Numbered from the stretch's first letter, positions 32,711-40,126 are shown. The stretch: DNA of 64,000 bases from JACVRM01 sp963839815 (GCA_963839815.1 CAWIWF010000001.1:62001-126000), one strand, 5' to 3'. A program made the numbers and translations. The notes: generated by a model not told the origin, from the letters alone.

Positions 32711-32936
32711 ATGTCGGAACCGCTGAATGAGATCCTGAAGAACGACGAGGGCGACGACGTCGAGGCGCACTCGCTCCTCGGCCCCAAGGACAACGTGATG
32801 GGCGAGGTCATGGCGAACGACGAAGGCGACGACGTCGAGGCGCACTCGCTCCTCGGCCCCAAGGACAACGTCATGGGCGAGGTCATGGGCGGGGTCATGC
32901 GGGACAGCGACGAGAGCAAGCGCGGCGAGGTCCTAG
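32711..32936 (+). CDS. small acidic VEAH-motif peptide 2 with perfect internal duplication
   Basis: An unrecognised peptide. ATG 32711 follows AAGGAGG by eight bases. After MSEPLNEILK come two identical 24-residue units, NDEGDDVEAHSLLGPKDNVM plus GEVM, then GGVMRDSDESKRGEV. In the annotated frame no stop occurs until far past a 13-bp terminator hairpin at 32958, so the gene probably ended near a TAG at 32934 that is one frame off, suggesting a lost or gained base near the 3' end. The unit repeats at DNA level over about 72 bases with two silent changes. It shares DDVEAH with peptide 1 and diverges from an MFS-cNMP gene. The C-terminal end is uncertain. Confidence 0.6.
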
Positions 32937-32957
32937 CTCGACCCGCAGCACAGTTTT

Positions 32958-32987
32958 CGACGAAGGCGGCGAGAGCCGCCTTCGTCG
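32958..32987. terminator. 13-bp hairpin between peptide 2 and GAF gene
   Basis: CGACGAAGGCGGC, loop GAGA, perfectly matched arm. It lies between the convergent peptide 2 and GAF-protein genes. Confidence 0.7.
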
Positions 32988-33007
32988 CGTCTCGGGGCCG
33001 GATCGCG

Positions 33008-33644
33008 CTAGCGGCGGAGGACGGCCTCGAGGGCCTCGAGCAGCCGCAGCCCGTCCGCGCGGCGCTCCTCGTCGTCGAGCACCGCCGCCAGCCTGGCCAC
33101 CACGGCTGCGTCGCCGTCACCCTCGAGCAGCGTCCGTGCCTGCCTCGCCCTGCCGAGCAGGTCGAGGGCGATCGCAGCCTGATTCGCGAAGAGGCCGAGC
33201 AGCTCCATCTCCTCGAGCGTGAACCGCGACTGCTCGCGGGCGGTCGAGCACCTTGAGCACGCCGAGCGCGCGCTCATCGTGCAGGAGCGGCACGGCCATC
33301 ATGCCCTGCGGCACGTAGCCCGTCCCCTCGGCGACGTCGCGGGCGAAGCGCGGATCGTTCTGCGACGTCGTCGAGCACCAGCGGCTGCCGGGTCACGAGC
33401 ACCCAGCCCGCGATCCCCGTGCTCGACGGGAACCGCCGGCCGATCAGCGTGTCTGCGCCCTCGCCGGCGACGGCCTCGAAGACGAGCTCGTCGGTCTCCT
33501 CGTCGAGCAGGAAGATCGACGACGCCTTGGCGCCGAAGATCGACGCGCGCGACCTCCACGATCGACTGGAGCAGCGCGCGGTGCGACTCCTCCGAGGCCG
33601 AGCACGCCCGCCGCGACGGCGGCGTGCGAGCCGGTCTCGGCCAT
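33008..33644 (-). CDS. GAF-domain sensor protein, four frameshifts
   Basis: A GAF-domain protein of about 210 residues, read in pieces. ATG 33644 gives AETGSHAAVAAGVL; the next frames give SEESHRALLQSIVEVAR, then SIFGAKASSIFLLDEETDEL with FEAVAGEGADTLIGRRFPSS and TGIAGWVLVTRQPLVLDDV, then QNDPRFARDVAEGTGYVPQG with MMAVPLLHDERALGVLKVLD, and finally EQSRFTLEEMELLGLFANQA. That is a complete GAF fold of the kind found before phosphatases or cyclases, here without an output domain. Shifts near 33600, 33545, 33360 and 33240 are each one extra base, and the length of 637 bases agrees. It follows the subtilase gene by seven bases, with GAGGAG overlapping that stop. Confidence 0.7.
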
Positions 33645-33651
33645 CGGCTCC

Positions 33652-34519
33652 TCACGCGTCGCCTCGCACGTTGTCAGCGGTCAGGTAGAGCACGCTCTTG
33701 AGCTGGAACGGCGTCAGCTCCGGATGCTTGCTGAGGATCAGCGCGCAGATGCCCGTCATGTGCGGCGTCGCGAAGCTGTTGCCGGTCGAGCGGATCGTGC
33801 CCGCCACCGAGCCACGCGACCTCGACGTCGACGCCGCGCGCGAAGAACTCCACCGGCGGATTGGGGTTGTAGTAGAAGACGCGCGGGTCGGCGCTCGTCG
33901 TGGCTGCCGACCGAGATGACGGACGAGAAGCGCCACGGGTAGCTCTCCACGGGCATGTTGTGCGCCGAGGCGACGAGCAGCGTGCGCCGGAAGTAGGCGC
34001 GGTCGGCAAGCTCGTGCAGCAGCGTCGCCGAACCTGCGCCTTGGTCGTCGAGAGGCTCATGTTGATGACGTGGAAGCCCTGCTCGACCGCCCAGCGCAGG
34101 CCCGCCAGGAGCACCGGGCCGCTGCCGGTCGCAGCCCGCGCCGAGCACGCGCACGCTCCAGAGCTCGCACTCGGGCGCGAGCGAGCGGATGATCCCGGCG
34201 CAGGCGGTGCCGTGGCCGACCACGTCGCCGCTGTCGTCGTCGTCCACGATGCACCTCGCTCGTCGACGATCGAGACGACCTTGGACGCGGCGAGCGGCCC
34301 GACGAGCGGATGGTCGGGCTCGATGCCGCTGTCGAGGACGCAGACGCGCACGCCCGCGCCGGTCGCGCCGTCCCACGCCCACTCTCGCGTGACCGCGGCG
34401 GGCCACTGCATCTGGATCCGGATCCGGTCTGCGTCGCCGGCGGGCAGGCTCCAGGCAGGGAGCGGCCCGCGGTCGGCGCGCTCGGGCTGGTCGTCGGCGG
34501 CATGTGCGGCGGAGCCCAC
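33652..34519 (-). CDS. S8 subtilisin-like serine protease, five frameshifts
   Basis: A subtilase of about 289 residues whose catalytic triad survives in three frames: Asp in VCVLDSGIEPDHPLVG, His in DVVGHGTACAGIIRSLAPE and Ser in STGNSFATPHMTGICALILS, with HVINMSLSTTKAQ and FRRTLLVASAHNMPVESYPW between. Shifts near 34258, 34132, 34030, 33900 and 33814 (three +1, two -1) account for the length. There is no signal peptide, so it should be cytoplasmic. GTG 34519 follows TAGGAT by six bases (leaderless). Conserved residues are unworn, so sequence error is plausible. It may process the VEAH peptides 1 kb away; that is speculation. Confidence 0.75.
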
Positions 34520-34525
34520 TGGGCG

Positions 34526-34531
34526 ATCCTA
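34526..34531 (-). promoter_or_regulatory. TAGGAT -10 element, leaderless subtilase gene
   Basis: On the reverse strand it lies six bases before GTG 34519, in the 18-base gap after the cyclodeaminase stop. Confidence 0.55.
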
Positions 34532-34537
34532 CGGGCG

Positions 34538-35140
34538 CTAGGGGGCGGAGCGCGCCGAGTCGAGGGCTCGCGAGGACGCGTCGGCGGCCGTCCTCACGTA
34601 CGCCTGCGCGGCGAGGAGACGCTCGTCGCCCTCGCTCGTCGTCAGGTTCACCTCGACGAGAAGGCAGGCGGCCCGGGCTGCGGCCTCTGCCAGGACGGAG
34701 GCGGCGGCAGCATCGGGGCGAAGCGCTGCGTCGCCGTACTCGGCCGCATGTGCGCCGAGGAGGGCCACGTCGGCCGCGGCGGCGGCGATGAGGAGCGGCG
34801 TCTCGGCCGCCCGGCCCAGCGCGTCCCGGATCGCAGCACCCCGCACGTCTGCAGGCCGCTCGTCGGGCGCTGACAGGGCCTCGAGCGCAAGCGCGTACGC
34901 CTCCGCGTTGACGGCCGCCAGGGGAGCCAGCCGCGTGCGCAGTCGCGTCGCCTGAGCCTCGGCCCCGGCAGCACCGGGCCACTGGGACGAGCCGCCCGCG
35001 ACCATGCCGACCAGCCCGGCAGCCATCGCCGCCGCCAGCGCGCCGACGGCGCCCGCGCCCGGTGCCGGCGCATCGGAGGACAGCCGCTCGAGCAGATCCG
35101 CGAGCGGGAGCGCAAGCAGGTCATCGGGACTCGCCGCCAC
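34538..35140 (-). CDS. cyclodeaminase/cyclohydrolase family protein (FTCD C-domain-like)
   Basis: A 200-residue mostly helical protein of the formimino-THF cyclodeaminase family. LLALPLADLLERLSSDAPAP followed by GAGAVGALAAAMAAGLVGMV is the typical N-terminus, and the remainder has the alternating Ala-rich helices (VNAEAYALALEALSAPDE, CLLVEVNLTTSEGDERLLAA). In vertebrates this domain is fused to the formiminotransferase; here its partner would be FtcD at 17.4-18.2 kb. Together they would turn formimino-THF into methenyl-THF plus ammonia. GTG 35140 has GGGAGG nine bases upstream. Short enzymes of this family also act in serine-cycle metabolism, so the role is inferred. Confidence 0.82.
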   Translation of the reverse strand: MAASPDDLLALPLADLLERLSSDAPAPGAGAVGALAAAMAAGLVGMVAGGSSQWPGAAGAEAQATRLRTRLAPLAAVNAEAYALALEALSAPDERPADVRGAAIRDALGRAAETPLLIAAAAADVALLGAHAAEYGDAALRPDAAAASVLAEAAARAACLLVEVNLTTSEGDERLLAAQAYVRTAADASSRALDSARSAP

Positions 35141-35177
35141 GGCGGCGATCCTCCCACGCGCCGACTGCAGCCCGCGC

Positions 35178-35432
35178 CTAGAGCTCGCGCACGACGCGGC
35201 GGACACGTTCGACGACGTGCTGCTCGGGCTCGACGCCCTCGGCCTTCAACGCGACCTCGAGATCGGCCAGCAGCTGCCGCCGGTACTCGCTGTCGGCCCG
35301 CGCGCGCTCGACGATGGCGTCCAGCGAGCTGCGCACCGGCCCGAGCTGCTGCGCGGCCGCCACCCACGCCGGCGGCGCAGGCGGGAGAAGCGCGATCAGC
35401 TCGGCCAGAATCTGCTCGTCGTACGTGCTCAC
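35178..35432 (-). CDS. 84-residue helical protein coupled to ECF sigma gene
   Basis: A small protein with no recognised family: STYDEQILAELIALLPPAPP, then predicted helices PVRSSLDAIVERARADSEYR and AEGVEPEQHVVERVRRVVRE. It has no cysteine, zinc motif or membrane segment, so it is not a classical ZAS anti-sigma factor. Its GTG overlaps the sigma stop as GTGA, which implies a matched dose. It could be a soluble anti-sigma or accessory factor; nothing proves it. Confidence 0.7.
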   Translation of the reverse strand: MSTYDEQILAELIALLPPAPPAWVAAAQQLGPVRSSLDAIVERARADSEYRRQLLADLEVALKAEGVEPEQHVVERVRRVVREL

Positions 35433-35995
35433 GACTGTCCAGACTGTTCAGGGACCGATTTTCTTCCCTCGAGCTCGTCCCGGAGCTTCACGAGGCAGCG
35501 TGAGATGCGGCTTGCGATGGTGCCGGCGGGGAGCTCGAGCTGGTCGCCGATCGTCTTGTAGCTCTCGTCCCGGGCAAAGAAGCGGTCGAGAATCTCCTGG
35601 CAGTTGTCCGAGAGGCCGGCCAGCGCCTGGTGGACGGTCATGGCCTCGTCCAGCCGCACGAGCCGCTCGTCGACCACCGCCTCGTCCAGGGGCTCGTCGG
35701 CGACCTGCTCACGGGTCCGAGCGCGGATCGTGTCGATGCAGAGTCTGCGGGTCAGCTGCGCGAGCCAGGGGCGGACGGCCCCATCCTCGCGCAGCCCGTC
35801 GAGGTGCTCGTACGCCCGCGCGAACACCTCCTGGAAGACATCCTCAGCCTCGTGGGCCGGCAGGCGAAAGCCCTGCGCCGCGATTGCATGCACGAAGCGC
35901 GAGAAGCGCTCGACGAGCTCTCGCCACGCATCGTCGTCACCGGCGCGGCAGCGAGCAACGAGCTCAGCATCCGTCTCGGGCGCCCTCGTCATCAT
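35429..35995 (-). CDS. ECF-type RNA polymerase sigma factor
   Basis: A 188-residue extracytoplasmic-function sigma factor. Region 2 at about 25-95 shows FVHAIAAQGFRLPAHEAEDV, FQEVFARAYEHLDGLRED and WLAQLTRRLCIDTIRAR; region 4 at about 120-175 has LAGLSDNCQEILDRFFARDE, SYKTIGDQLELPAGTIASRI and SRCLVKLRDELEG, a normal helix-turn-helix. The start is ATG 35995. It diverges from the aquaporin gene across an 82-base gap and is coupled to the 84-residue protein. No zinc anti-sigma gene is adjacent, so control is unclear. Confidence 0.92.
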   Translation of the reverse strand: MMTRAPETDAELVARCRAGDDDAWRELVERFSRFVHAIAAQGFRLPAHEAEDVFQEVFARAYEHLDGLREDGAVRPWLAQLTRRLCIDTIRARTREQVADEPLDEAVVDERLVRLDEAMTVHQALAGLSDNCQEILDRFFARDESYKTIGDQLELPAGTIASRISRCLVKLRDELEGRKSVPEQSGQS

Positions 35996-36063
35996 CTCAT
36001 CCTGGCAAAGCAGCTCCTCCGGCGGAACCCGAAGCGGTTACTGCATCCGGCCGACGCGCAATC

Positions 36064-36069
36064 TATGCT
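36064..36069 (+). promoter_or_regulatory. TATGCT -10 element before aquaporin gene
   Basis: It ends eight bases before GTG 36078. There is no ribosome site. Confidence 0.5.
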
Positions 36070-36077
36070 CCTCCGCC

Positions 36078-36968
36078 GTGGAGGATGCCCTGGTCGACGC
36101 GCGCACCCTGCCGCCCGGAGAGCCGGCGCTCGAGCGAGACGGGCCGGTGGACGCGCTGGTGCGGGCCCTGGCCGAGCTCGTCGGCACGTTCACCTTCGTG
36201 TTCGTCGGCGTCGGCGCCACCATCTCCGTCGGCATCACCGCCGAGGACGGGCTGCTCGTCTCAGCGCTCGCCCACGGACTTGCTCTCGGCGTGATGGCCA
36301 CGGCCGTTCGGCACATCTCGGGCGGGCATCTGAACCCGGCCGTGACGATCGGCTTCCTCGTCACCCGGCGGATCGCGCCTCTGACGGCCGGGCTGTACGT
36401 CGCCGCCCAGCTCGCGGCCGCCGCGGGCGCGGCCCTGATGATCCGCTGGCTGTGGCCCGGCACGAGCGCCGAGGGCGCCGGCTACGGGTCACCGGCGGTC
36501 GATCCCGGGCTGACGACCGGCGAAGCGCTCGTCCTCGAGGCGCTGATCACGTTCTTCCTGGTCTGGGTGGCGTTCTCGGCTGCGGCCGACATCCGCTGGG
36601 CGTCCAGGGCAGTGGCGGGCTTTGCCGTGGGCTTCGTCTACGCCGCCGGCATCCTCGTCGCCGGCCCGCTCACGGGAGCCATGGCCAACCCGGCCCGCGC
36701 GTTCGGCCCCCAACTCGTGGACGGGAGCTGGGACGACTTCTGGCTCTGGTACGCGGGCCCGATCCTCGGCGGCGCGATCGCGGCGCTTCTCTACGAGCTG
36801 CTCTACCTGCGACCGCTGCGGCCGGCAGCGCACGAAGTCCCCGTTGTGCCTGCACCGCCCGATCCACCTCCCCTGACGGAGTCCGCCGGCCCCGCGATGG
36901 ACGAGCCGGCTCCGGCGCACCCGCCGGCGGCCGACGAGCCTCCACCGCCTCCGACGCCCCCCTCCTAG
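36078..36968 (+). CDS. MIP-family aquaporin/glycerol channel
   Basis: A 296-residue channel with six membrane helices and both half-helix signatures: HISGGHLNPAVTIGFLVTRR and GPLTGAMANPARAFGPQLVD. The short loops and the Arg after the second NPA are normal for the family. A proline-rich cytoplasmic tail of about 65 residues (PPDPPPLTESAGP, ADEPPPPPTPPS) is unusual. It passes water or small neutral solutes; the selectivity residues cannot be read confidently. GTG 36078 has TATGCT eight bases upstream. The tag gene converges four bases past its stop. Confidence 0.92.
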   Translation: MEDALVDARTLPPGEPALERDGPVDALVRALAELVGTFTFVFVGVGATISVGITAEDGLLVSALAHGLALGVMATAVRHISGGHLNPAVTIGFLVTRRIAPLTAGLYVAAQLAAAAGAALMIRWLWPGTSAEGAGYGSPAVDPGLTTGEALVLEALITFFLVWVAFSAAADIRWASRAVAGFAVGFVYAAGILVAGPLTGAMANPARAFGPQLVDGSWDDFWLWYAGPILGGAIAALLYELLYLRPLRPAAHEVPVVPAPPDPPPLTESAGPAMDEPAPAHPPAADEPPPPPTPPS

Positions 36969-36972
36969 CGCG

Positions 36973-37551
36973 TCAGATGCCTGCCGCGCCGGGGACGGCG
37001 CAGCCCTCGACGTGGTCGTCGACGAGCCCCGCCGCCTGCATGAACGCGTAGACGGTCGTCGGCCCCAGAAAGCGGAACCCTCGCGTCTTGAGCTCGCCTG
37101 CGAGCGCTGCAGCCTCTGGCATCTGTGCCGGCACGTCGCCGCCCGTGCGCGGCCGGGGGCGGGCGGGTGGCGCGAACGACCAGAGGAGCTCCGCGAGTGG
37201 CCCGTCGAGCGCGGCGATCGCCCGGGCGTTTGCAACCGCCGCCTCGATCTTGCCGCGGTGCCGGACGATCGACGCGTCGCCGAGCAGACGCTCGATGTCG
37301 GCGTCGCAGAACGCCGCGACCTGGACAGCGTCGAAGCCCGCGAACGCACGCCGGAAGCCCTCGCGCTTGTTGAGGATCGTCTGCCACGAGAGCCCGGACT
37401 GGAACGACTCGAGGGTGAGCAATTCGTAGAGGCGCTCGTCACGGCGCTCGGGCCTCCCCCACTCGTCGTCGTGGTAGGCGCGCATGAGCGGGTCTGCGCC
37501 GGCCCACCAGCAGCGTGTGACTCCGTCTTCGCCGGTCGTCAGCCCGTCCAC
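36973..37551 (-). CDS. tag: DNA-3-methyladenine glycosylase I
   Basis: A 192-residue base-excision enzyme that removes 3-methyladenine. It carries the zinc-binding residues of E. coli Tag, Cys in RCWWAGADPLMRAYHDDEWG with the following His, and His/Cys in DDHVEGC near the end, plus LTLESFQSGLSWQTILNKRE and FLGPTTVYAFMQAAGLVDDH. It starts at GTG 37551; longer readings pass into the small gene upstream. It is convergent with the aquaporin gene. Confidence 0.93.
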   Translation of the reverse strand: MDGLTTGEDGVTRCWWAGADPLMRAYHDDEWGRPERRDERLYELLTLESFQSGLSWQTILNKREGFRRAFAGFDAVQVAAFCDADIERLLGDASIVRHRGKIEAAVANARAIAALDGPLAELLWSFAPPARPRPRTGGDVPAQMPEAAALAGELKTRGFRFLGPTTVYAFMQAAGLVDDHVEGCAVPGAAGI

Positions 37552-37601
37552 GCCGACAGCATCGCAGCCTCGGCCGCTGGCCGATGCTGCTGCGGGCGGC
37601 T

Positions 37602-37848
37602 CTAGGAGCGGTCGCGCTCGCGCCGCTCGGCGGGCGTCTCGTCCTCCTGCGGCGCCCCACCCGGTCCGCTCATGGCGGTCCGCGCCCTCCTCGACGATCT
37701 CGCGCGGGTCGGCGTGGCGGTACTCGGGGCTCTGCACCCCGCCGCGCGGATCGCCCACCCGGTCGAGCGCGTGCGGATCGCCCTGCTGCTTGTCGGCGCG
37801 GTCGTCCTCGTCCGGATCGGCCCAGCGCCCGGGCTCGGCATCGGTCAC
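37602..37848 (-). CDS. small acidic hypothetical protein, probable frameshift
   Basis: A short unrecognised gene. From GTG 37848 the frame reads TDAEPGRWADPDEDDRADKQ, then DPHALDRVGDPRGGVQSPEY and RHADPREIVEEGADR. Past that point it loses protein character and runs into tag without a stop, while another frame begins MSGPGGAPQEDETPAERRER and ends DRS at TAG 37602. Joined, they give about 80 residues. Either one base has been gained or lost near 37670, or two overlapping small genes exist. No function can be assigned. Confidence 0.4.
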
Positions 37849-37851
37849 AGC

Positions 37852-38113
37852 CGGTTGTCTGCTCTCAGGCGGCGAGGTCGAAACCTGGCCGCCGGGTCCG
37901 CTCTCGCACGGATCCGCCCGCAAGAAGGGGCGGCTGCAAGAGAGAGCATCGACGACAGTGGCGTGCTTGGGTCGTTCCCGGCGGAGGCCGGCTTGGCCGG
38001 CCGCAGCCACAGCGCGGCCCCGGCGCGTCTGCCTCGTCGGGAGGGGGGACCATGGGGGGAACCGGCCGTTCCCCCCGTGAGAGCGAGCCGGCGCCGTCAG
38101 GCGCCGCGAGCGA
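37852..38113. repeat. intergenic region with inverted REP-like element beside tRNA-Glu
   Basis: No gene. A reversed element spans about 37976-38085: the module GGCGGAGGCCGGCTTGGCCG, then GCCACAGCGCGGCCCCGGCG, GAGGGGGG and the hairpin 38051-38079 (CATGGGGGGAAC, loop CGGCC, arm with one G-U pair), ending AGAGCGAGC. Confidence 0.78.
38089..38106 (-). terminator. hairpin downstream of tRNA-Glu
   Basis: CGGCGCC, loop GTCA, GGCGCCG, eight bases past the tRNA 3' end on the reverse strand. Confidence 0.5.
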
Positions 38114-38187
38114 CACCCCCGGCGGGATTCGAACCCGCGATCTCCTGGCTGAGAACCAGGCATCCTAGGCCGCTAGACGACGGGGGC
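38114..38187 (-). tRNA. tRNA-Glu (anticodon CTC)
   Basis: A 74-base cloverleaf on the reverse strand: acceptor GCCCCCG/CGGGGGT with G73, anticodon stem CCTGG/CCAGG with loop TTCTCAG (anticodon CTC, reading GAG), and T-arm GCGGG TTCGAAT CCCGC. CCA is not encoded. A TACAGT promoter lies 10 bases upstream. Confidence 0.95.
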
Positions 38188-38197
38188 GAGCGGTCGG

Positions 38198-38203
38198 ACT
38201 GTA
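38198..38203 (-). promoter_or_regulatory. TACAGT -10 element of tRNA-Glu
   Basis: On the reverse strand GCTACAGTCCGACCG, ten bases before the tRNA, almost identical to the tRNA-Gln promoter. Confidence 0.6.
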
Positions 38204-38231
38204 GCAGCGGCCGGGGCCGATTGTGGCTCGG

Positions 38232-39743
38232 TCAGGCGGCTCGGGCGCGCACGAGCGGGCCCGTGTCGAGGGCGTCGAAGCCCAGCCGCGCGGCGATCTC
38301 CTCGCTGGTGGGGCGGGTGCCCTCTCCCCAGAGCTCGCGCAGCAGATTGCCGGTGCGTCCGTCGTGCCACCAGCCGTCGCCGAAGTCGCTCTGAAGGCGG
38401 TCGCGAAGCTGCGACGAGCGGATCCAGGCGCGCAGGTAGTCGGCGGAGTAGAAGCCGTCGTCCATGTCGGCCAGGTAGTTGCCGGGCGGGTAGTGGATGC
38501 CTGCCGCCTCGGTCAGCAGCTCGGAGTAGCGCGCGGGCATGCCCGTGCCGTCGCCGTTCGCGGACCAGAACTCGAGCTCGTAGCGCAGCTTTGCCTCGTA
38601 CCGGCGGAACAGGAGCAGCTCGACGAAGTGCGCCGCCTCGGCGTTTGCCGCCGCCTGCTCCGCGCTGAGGCCGAAGTAGCGCTCGTGCCAGCCCGGCTCG
38701 CGCGAGATCGCCTCGAGGATGTACGAGTAGATCTCGGTCAGGGCGTGGTCGCGCGAGATCGCCCGGAAGGTGTACGGGAGGCTCTGGTCCGAGCCCGCGT
38801 AGTGGAGGGCGTGCCCCGCTTCGTGCAGGAAGGCGCCGTAGTCGTGGAGGCCTCCTTGCGCGCGCGTGATCAGGTGGACGACGTCGGGCGGATCGGAGGG
38901 GATGACGCAGGCGCGCGGGCTCTTCTGCGGCCGGTCGTCGAGGTCGAGCCGGATCGTCCCCTGCTGCTCGAGGTCGAGGCCGAGGTCGCGCAGCGTGGCG
39001 AGGCAGACGTCGACGCAGCGCTCGCGCGTGTACGTGGCCTCGAGCGGGGAAAGGCGGCGCAGGTAGGCGACGTGCGAGGATGCGGGAACGTCGTCGCGTT
39101 CGGGGCCGAGCAGCCGCTCGAGCCACGTCTCACGCAGCGTCGCGTAGGCGGGCGCCAGCTCGGTGCTCGCCGCGCTGAGGGCACGCGACAGCTCGCGCAG
39201 GGAGATCCCCTTCTCCGCCTCGTTGCGCGCGATGGCGTCCGGGTCGCCCGAGATCTCGGCGTCGAGCTCCTCCTTTCGGCGCAGCAACTCGTGCCGGCGG
39301 TCGTTGAAGGTGGTGGACAGCTCGTGCGCGAGCGCGCCCAGCTCCTCGCGGTCGGCGTACTCGGAGAGCACGGCGAGCTTCGCCTGCGCCGACCGCAGCG
39401 GGAGCTCCTCGCCGCGGAACGCGAGCCGCGCGGCCAGGATCTCGTTCTCGACCTCGTCTGCGAGCGCCGCGACCTCACGCTCGATCAGCCCCGCCTCGCA
39501 CGACTTGCGCAGCCGATAGATGCGCTCTGCGTCCGCCCCCTCGCTCGCCTCGGCCTCGGCGGCGCGCAGGGCCGCCAGCTGCGCCGGCGTGAAGAGGTCG
39601 GCGTAGGCCGCCACGATCTCGGCGCTGGCCGACGTCTCCTTCTCTCCGACGCGGACGGCCCGGGCCTCCTCCATGCGCTCGTAGCGGTAGCGCCGCAGGC
39701 GGCTCTCGAAGCCCGACGGAGACTGGGTGCCGTTGGCGCTCAC
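38232..39743 (-). CDS. M3-like zinc metallopeptidase
   Basis: A 503-residue gluzincin-type peptidase. The zinc motif is FLHEAGHALHYAG at about 315-327 (HExxH), followed by ALTEIYSYILEAI, which can supply the third ligand (Glu), then FGLSAEQAAANAEAAHFVEL and a long helical C-terminal half with GIHYPPGNYLADMDDGFYSA. The N-terminal 250 residues are helices rich in Ala/Glu, as in oligopeptidases that enclose peptides. There is no signal peptide. I place it near M3/oligoendopeptidase F without naming a subfamily. GTG 39743 overlaps the response-regulator stop as GTGA, so gltX, regulator and peptidase are one operon. Confidence 0.82.
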   Translation of the reverse strand: MSANGTQSPSGFESRLRRYRYERMEEARAVRVGEKETSASAEIVAAYADLFTPAQLAALRAAEAEASEGADAERIYRLRKSCEAGLIEREVAALADEVENEILAARLAFRGEELPLRSAQAKLAVLSEYADREELGALAHELSTTFNDRRHELLRRKEELDAEISGDPDAIARNEAEKGISLRELSRALSAASTELAPAYATLRETWLERLLGPERDDVPASSHVAYLRRLSPLEATYTRERCVDVCLATLRDLGLDLEQQGTIRLDLDDRPQKSPRACVIPSDPPDVVHLITRAQGGLHDYGAFLHEAGHALHYAGSDQSLPYTFRAISRDHALTEIYSYILEAISREPGWHERYFGLSAEQAAANAEAAHFVELLLFRRYEAKLRYELEFWSANGDGTGMPARYSELLTEAAGIHYPPGNYLADMDDGFYSADYLRAWIRSSQLRDRLQSDFGDGWWHDGRTGNLLRELWGEGTRPTSEEIAARLGFDALDTGPLVRARAA

Positions 39744-40126
39744 GGGCGGTGCGCGGCCTGCTCTGCGAGGTCGTGGACCGTCTGGGTGAGCTCCTCCAGC
39801 CTGAACGGCTTGCTCAGCACCGCCGCGACACCGGCGGGGCGGGTGAGCTCGGAGAGGTCGGCCGAGCCGGTCAGGACGATCACAGCCGGGGCCGGCTCGT
39901 GCGGGAGCCGGTCGAGCAGGGCGAGGCCGCTCGCGCCACCGTCGCCGAGGCGGATGTCGAGGATGACCACGTCGACGTCGTCTGCTTCCACCTGGCCGAC
40001 GGCTGCGTCGACGCTGTCGGCCTCCAGCACCCGGTAGCCGTCCAGCTCGAGGTTGACCCGGCAGAGCATGCGCAGGGCCGCATCGTCCTCGACGAGCAGC
40101 ACGGTGCGCCCGGCGCCCACGCTCAC
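39740..40126 (-). CDS. stand-alone response regulator receiver protein
   Basis: A 128-residue CheY-like receiver domain with no output domain. TVLLVEDDAALRMLC gives the acidic pair, VDVVILDIRLGDGGASGLAL holds the phospho-acceptor Asp, VIVLTGSAD has the conserved Thr and VLSKPFRLEEL the Lys. It is a partner for an unlinked histidine kinase. It is coupled to gltX and the peptidase gene by GTGA overlaps on both sides, an odd setting for a signalling protein. Confidence 0.9.
   Translation of the reverse strand: MSVGAGRTVLLVEDDAALRMLCRVNLELDGYRVLEADSVDAAVGQVEADDVDVVILDIRLGDGGASGLALLDRLPHEPAPAVIVLTGSADLSELTRPAGVAAVLSKPFRLEELTQTVHDLAEQAAHRP

Noticed and set aside
32937..33256. Continuation of peptide 2 for another 100 residues
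   Set aside because: It passes through a terminator hairpin and runs antisense to the GAF gene; the composition changes abruptly.
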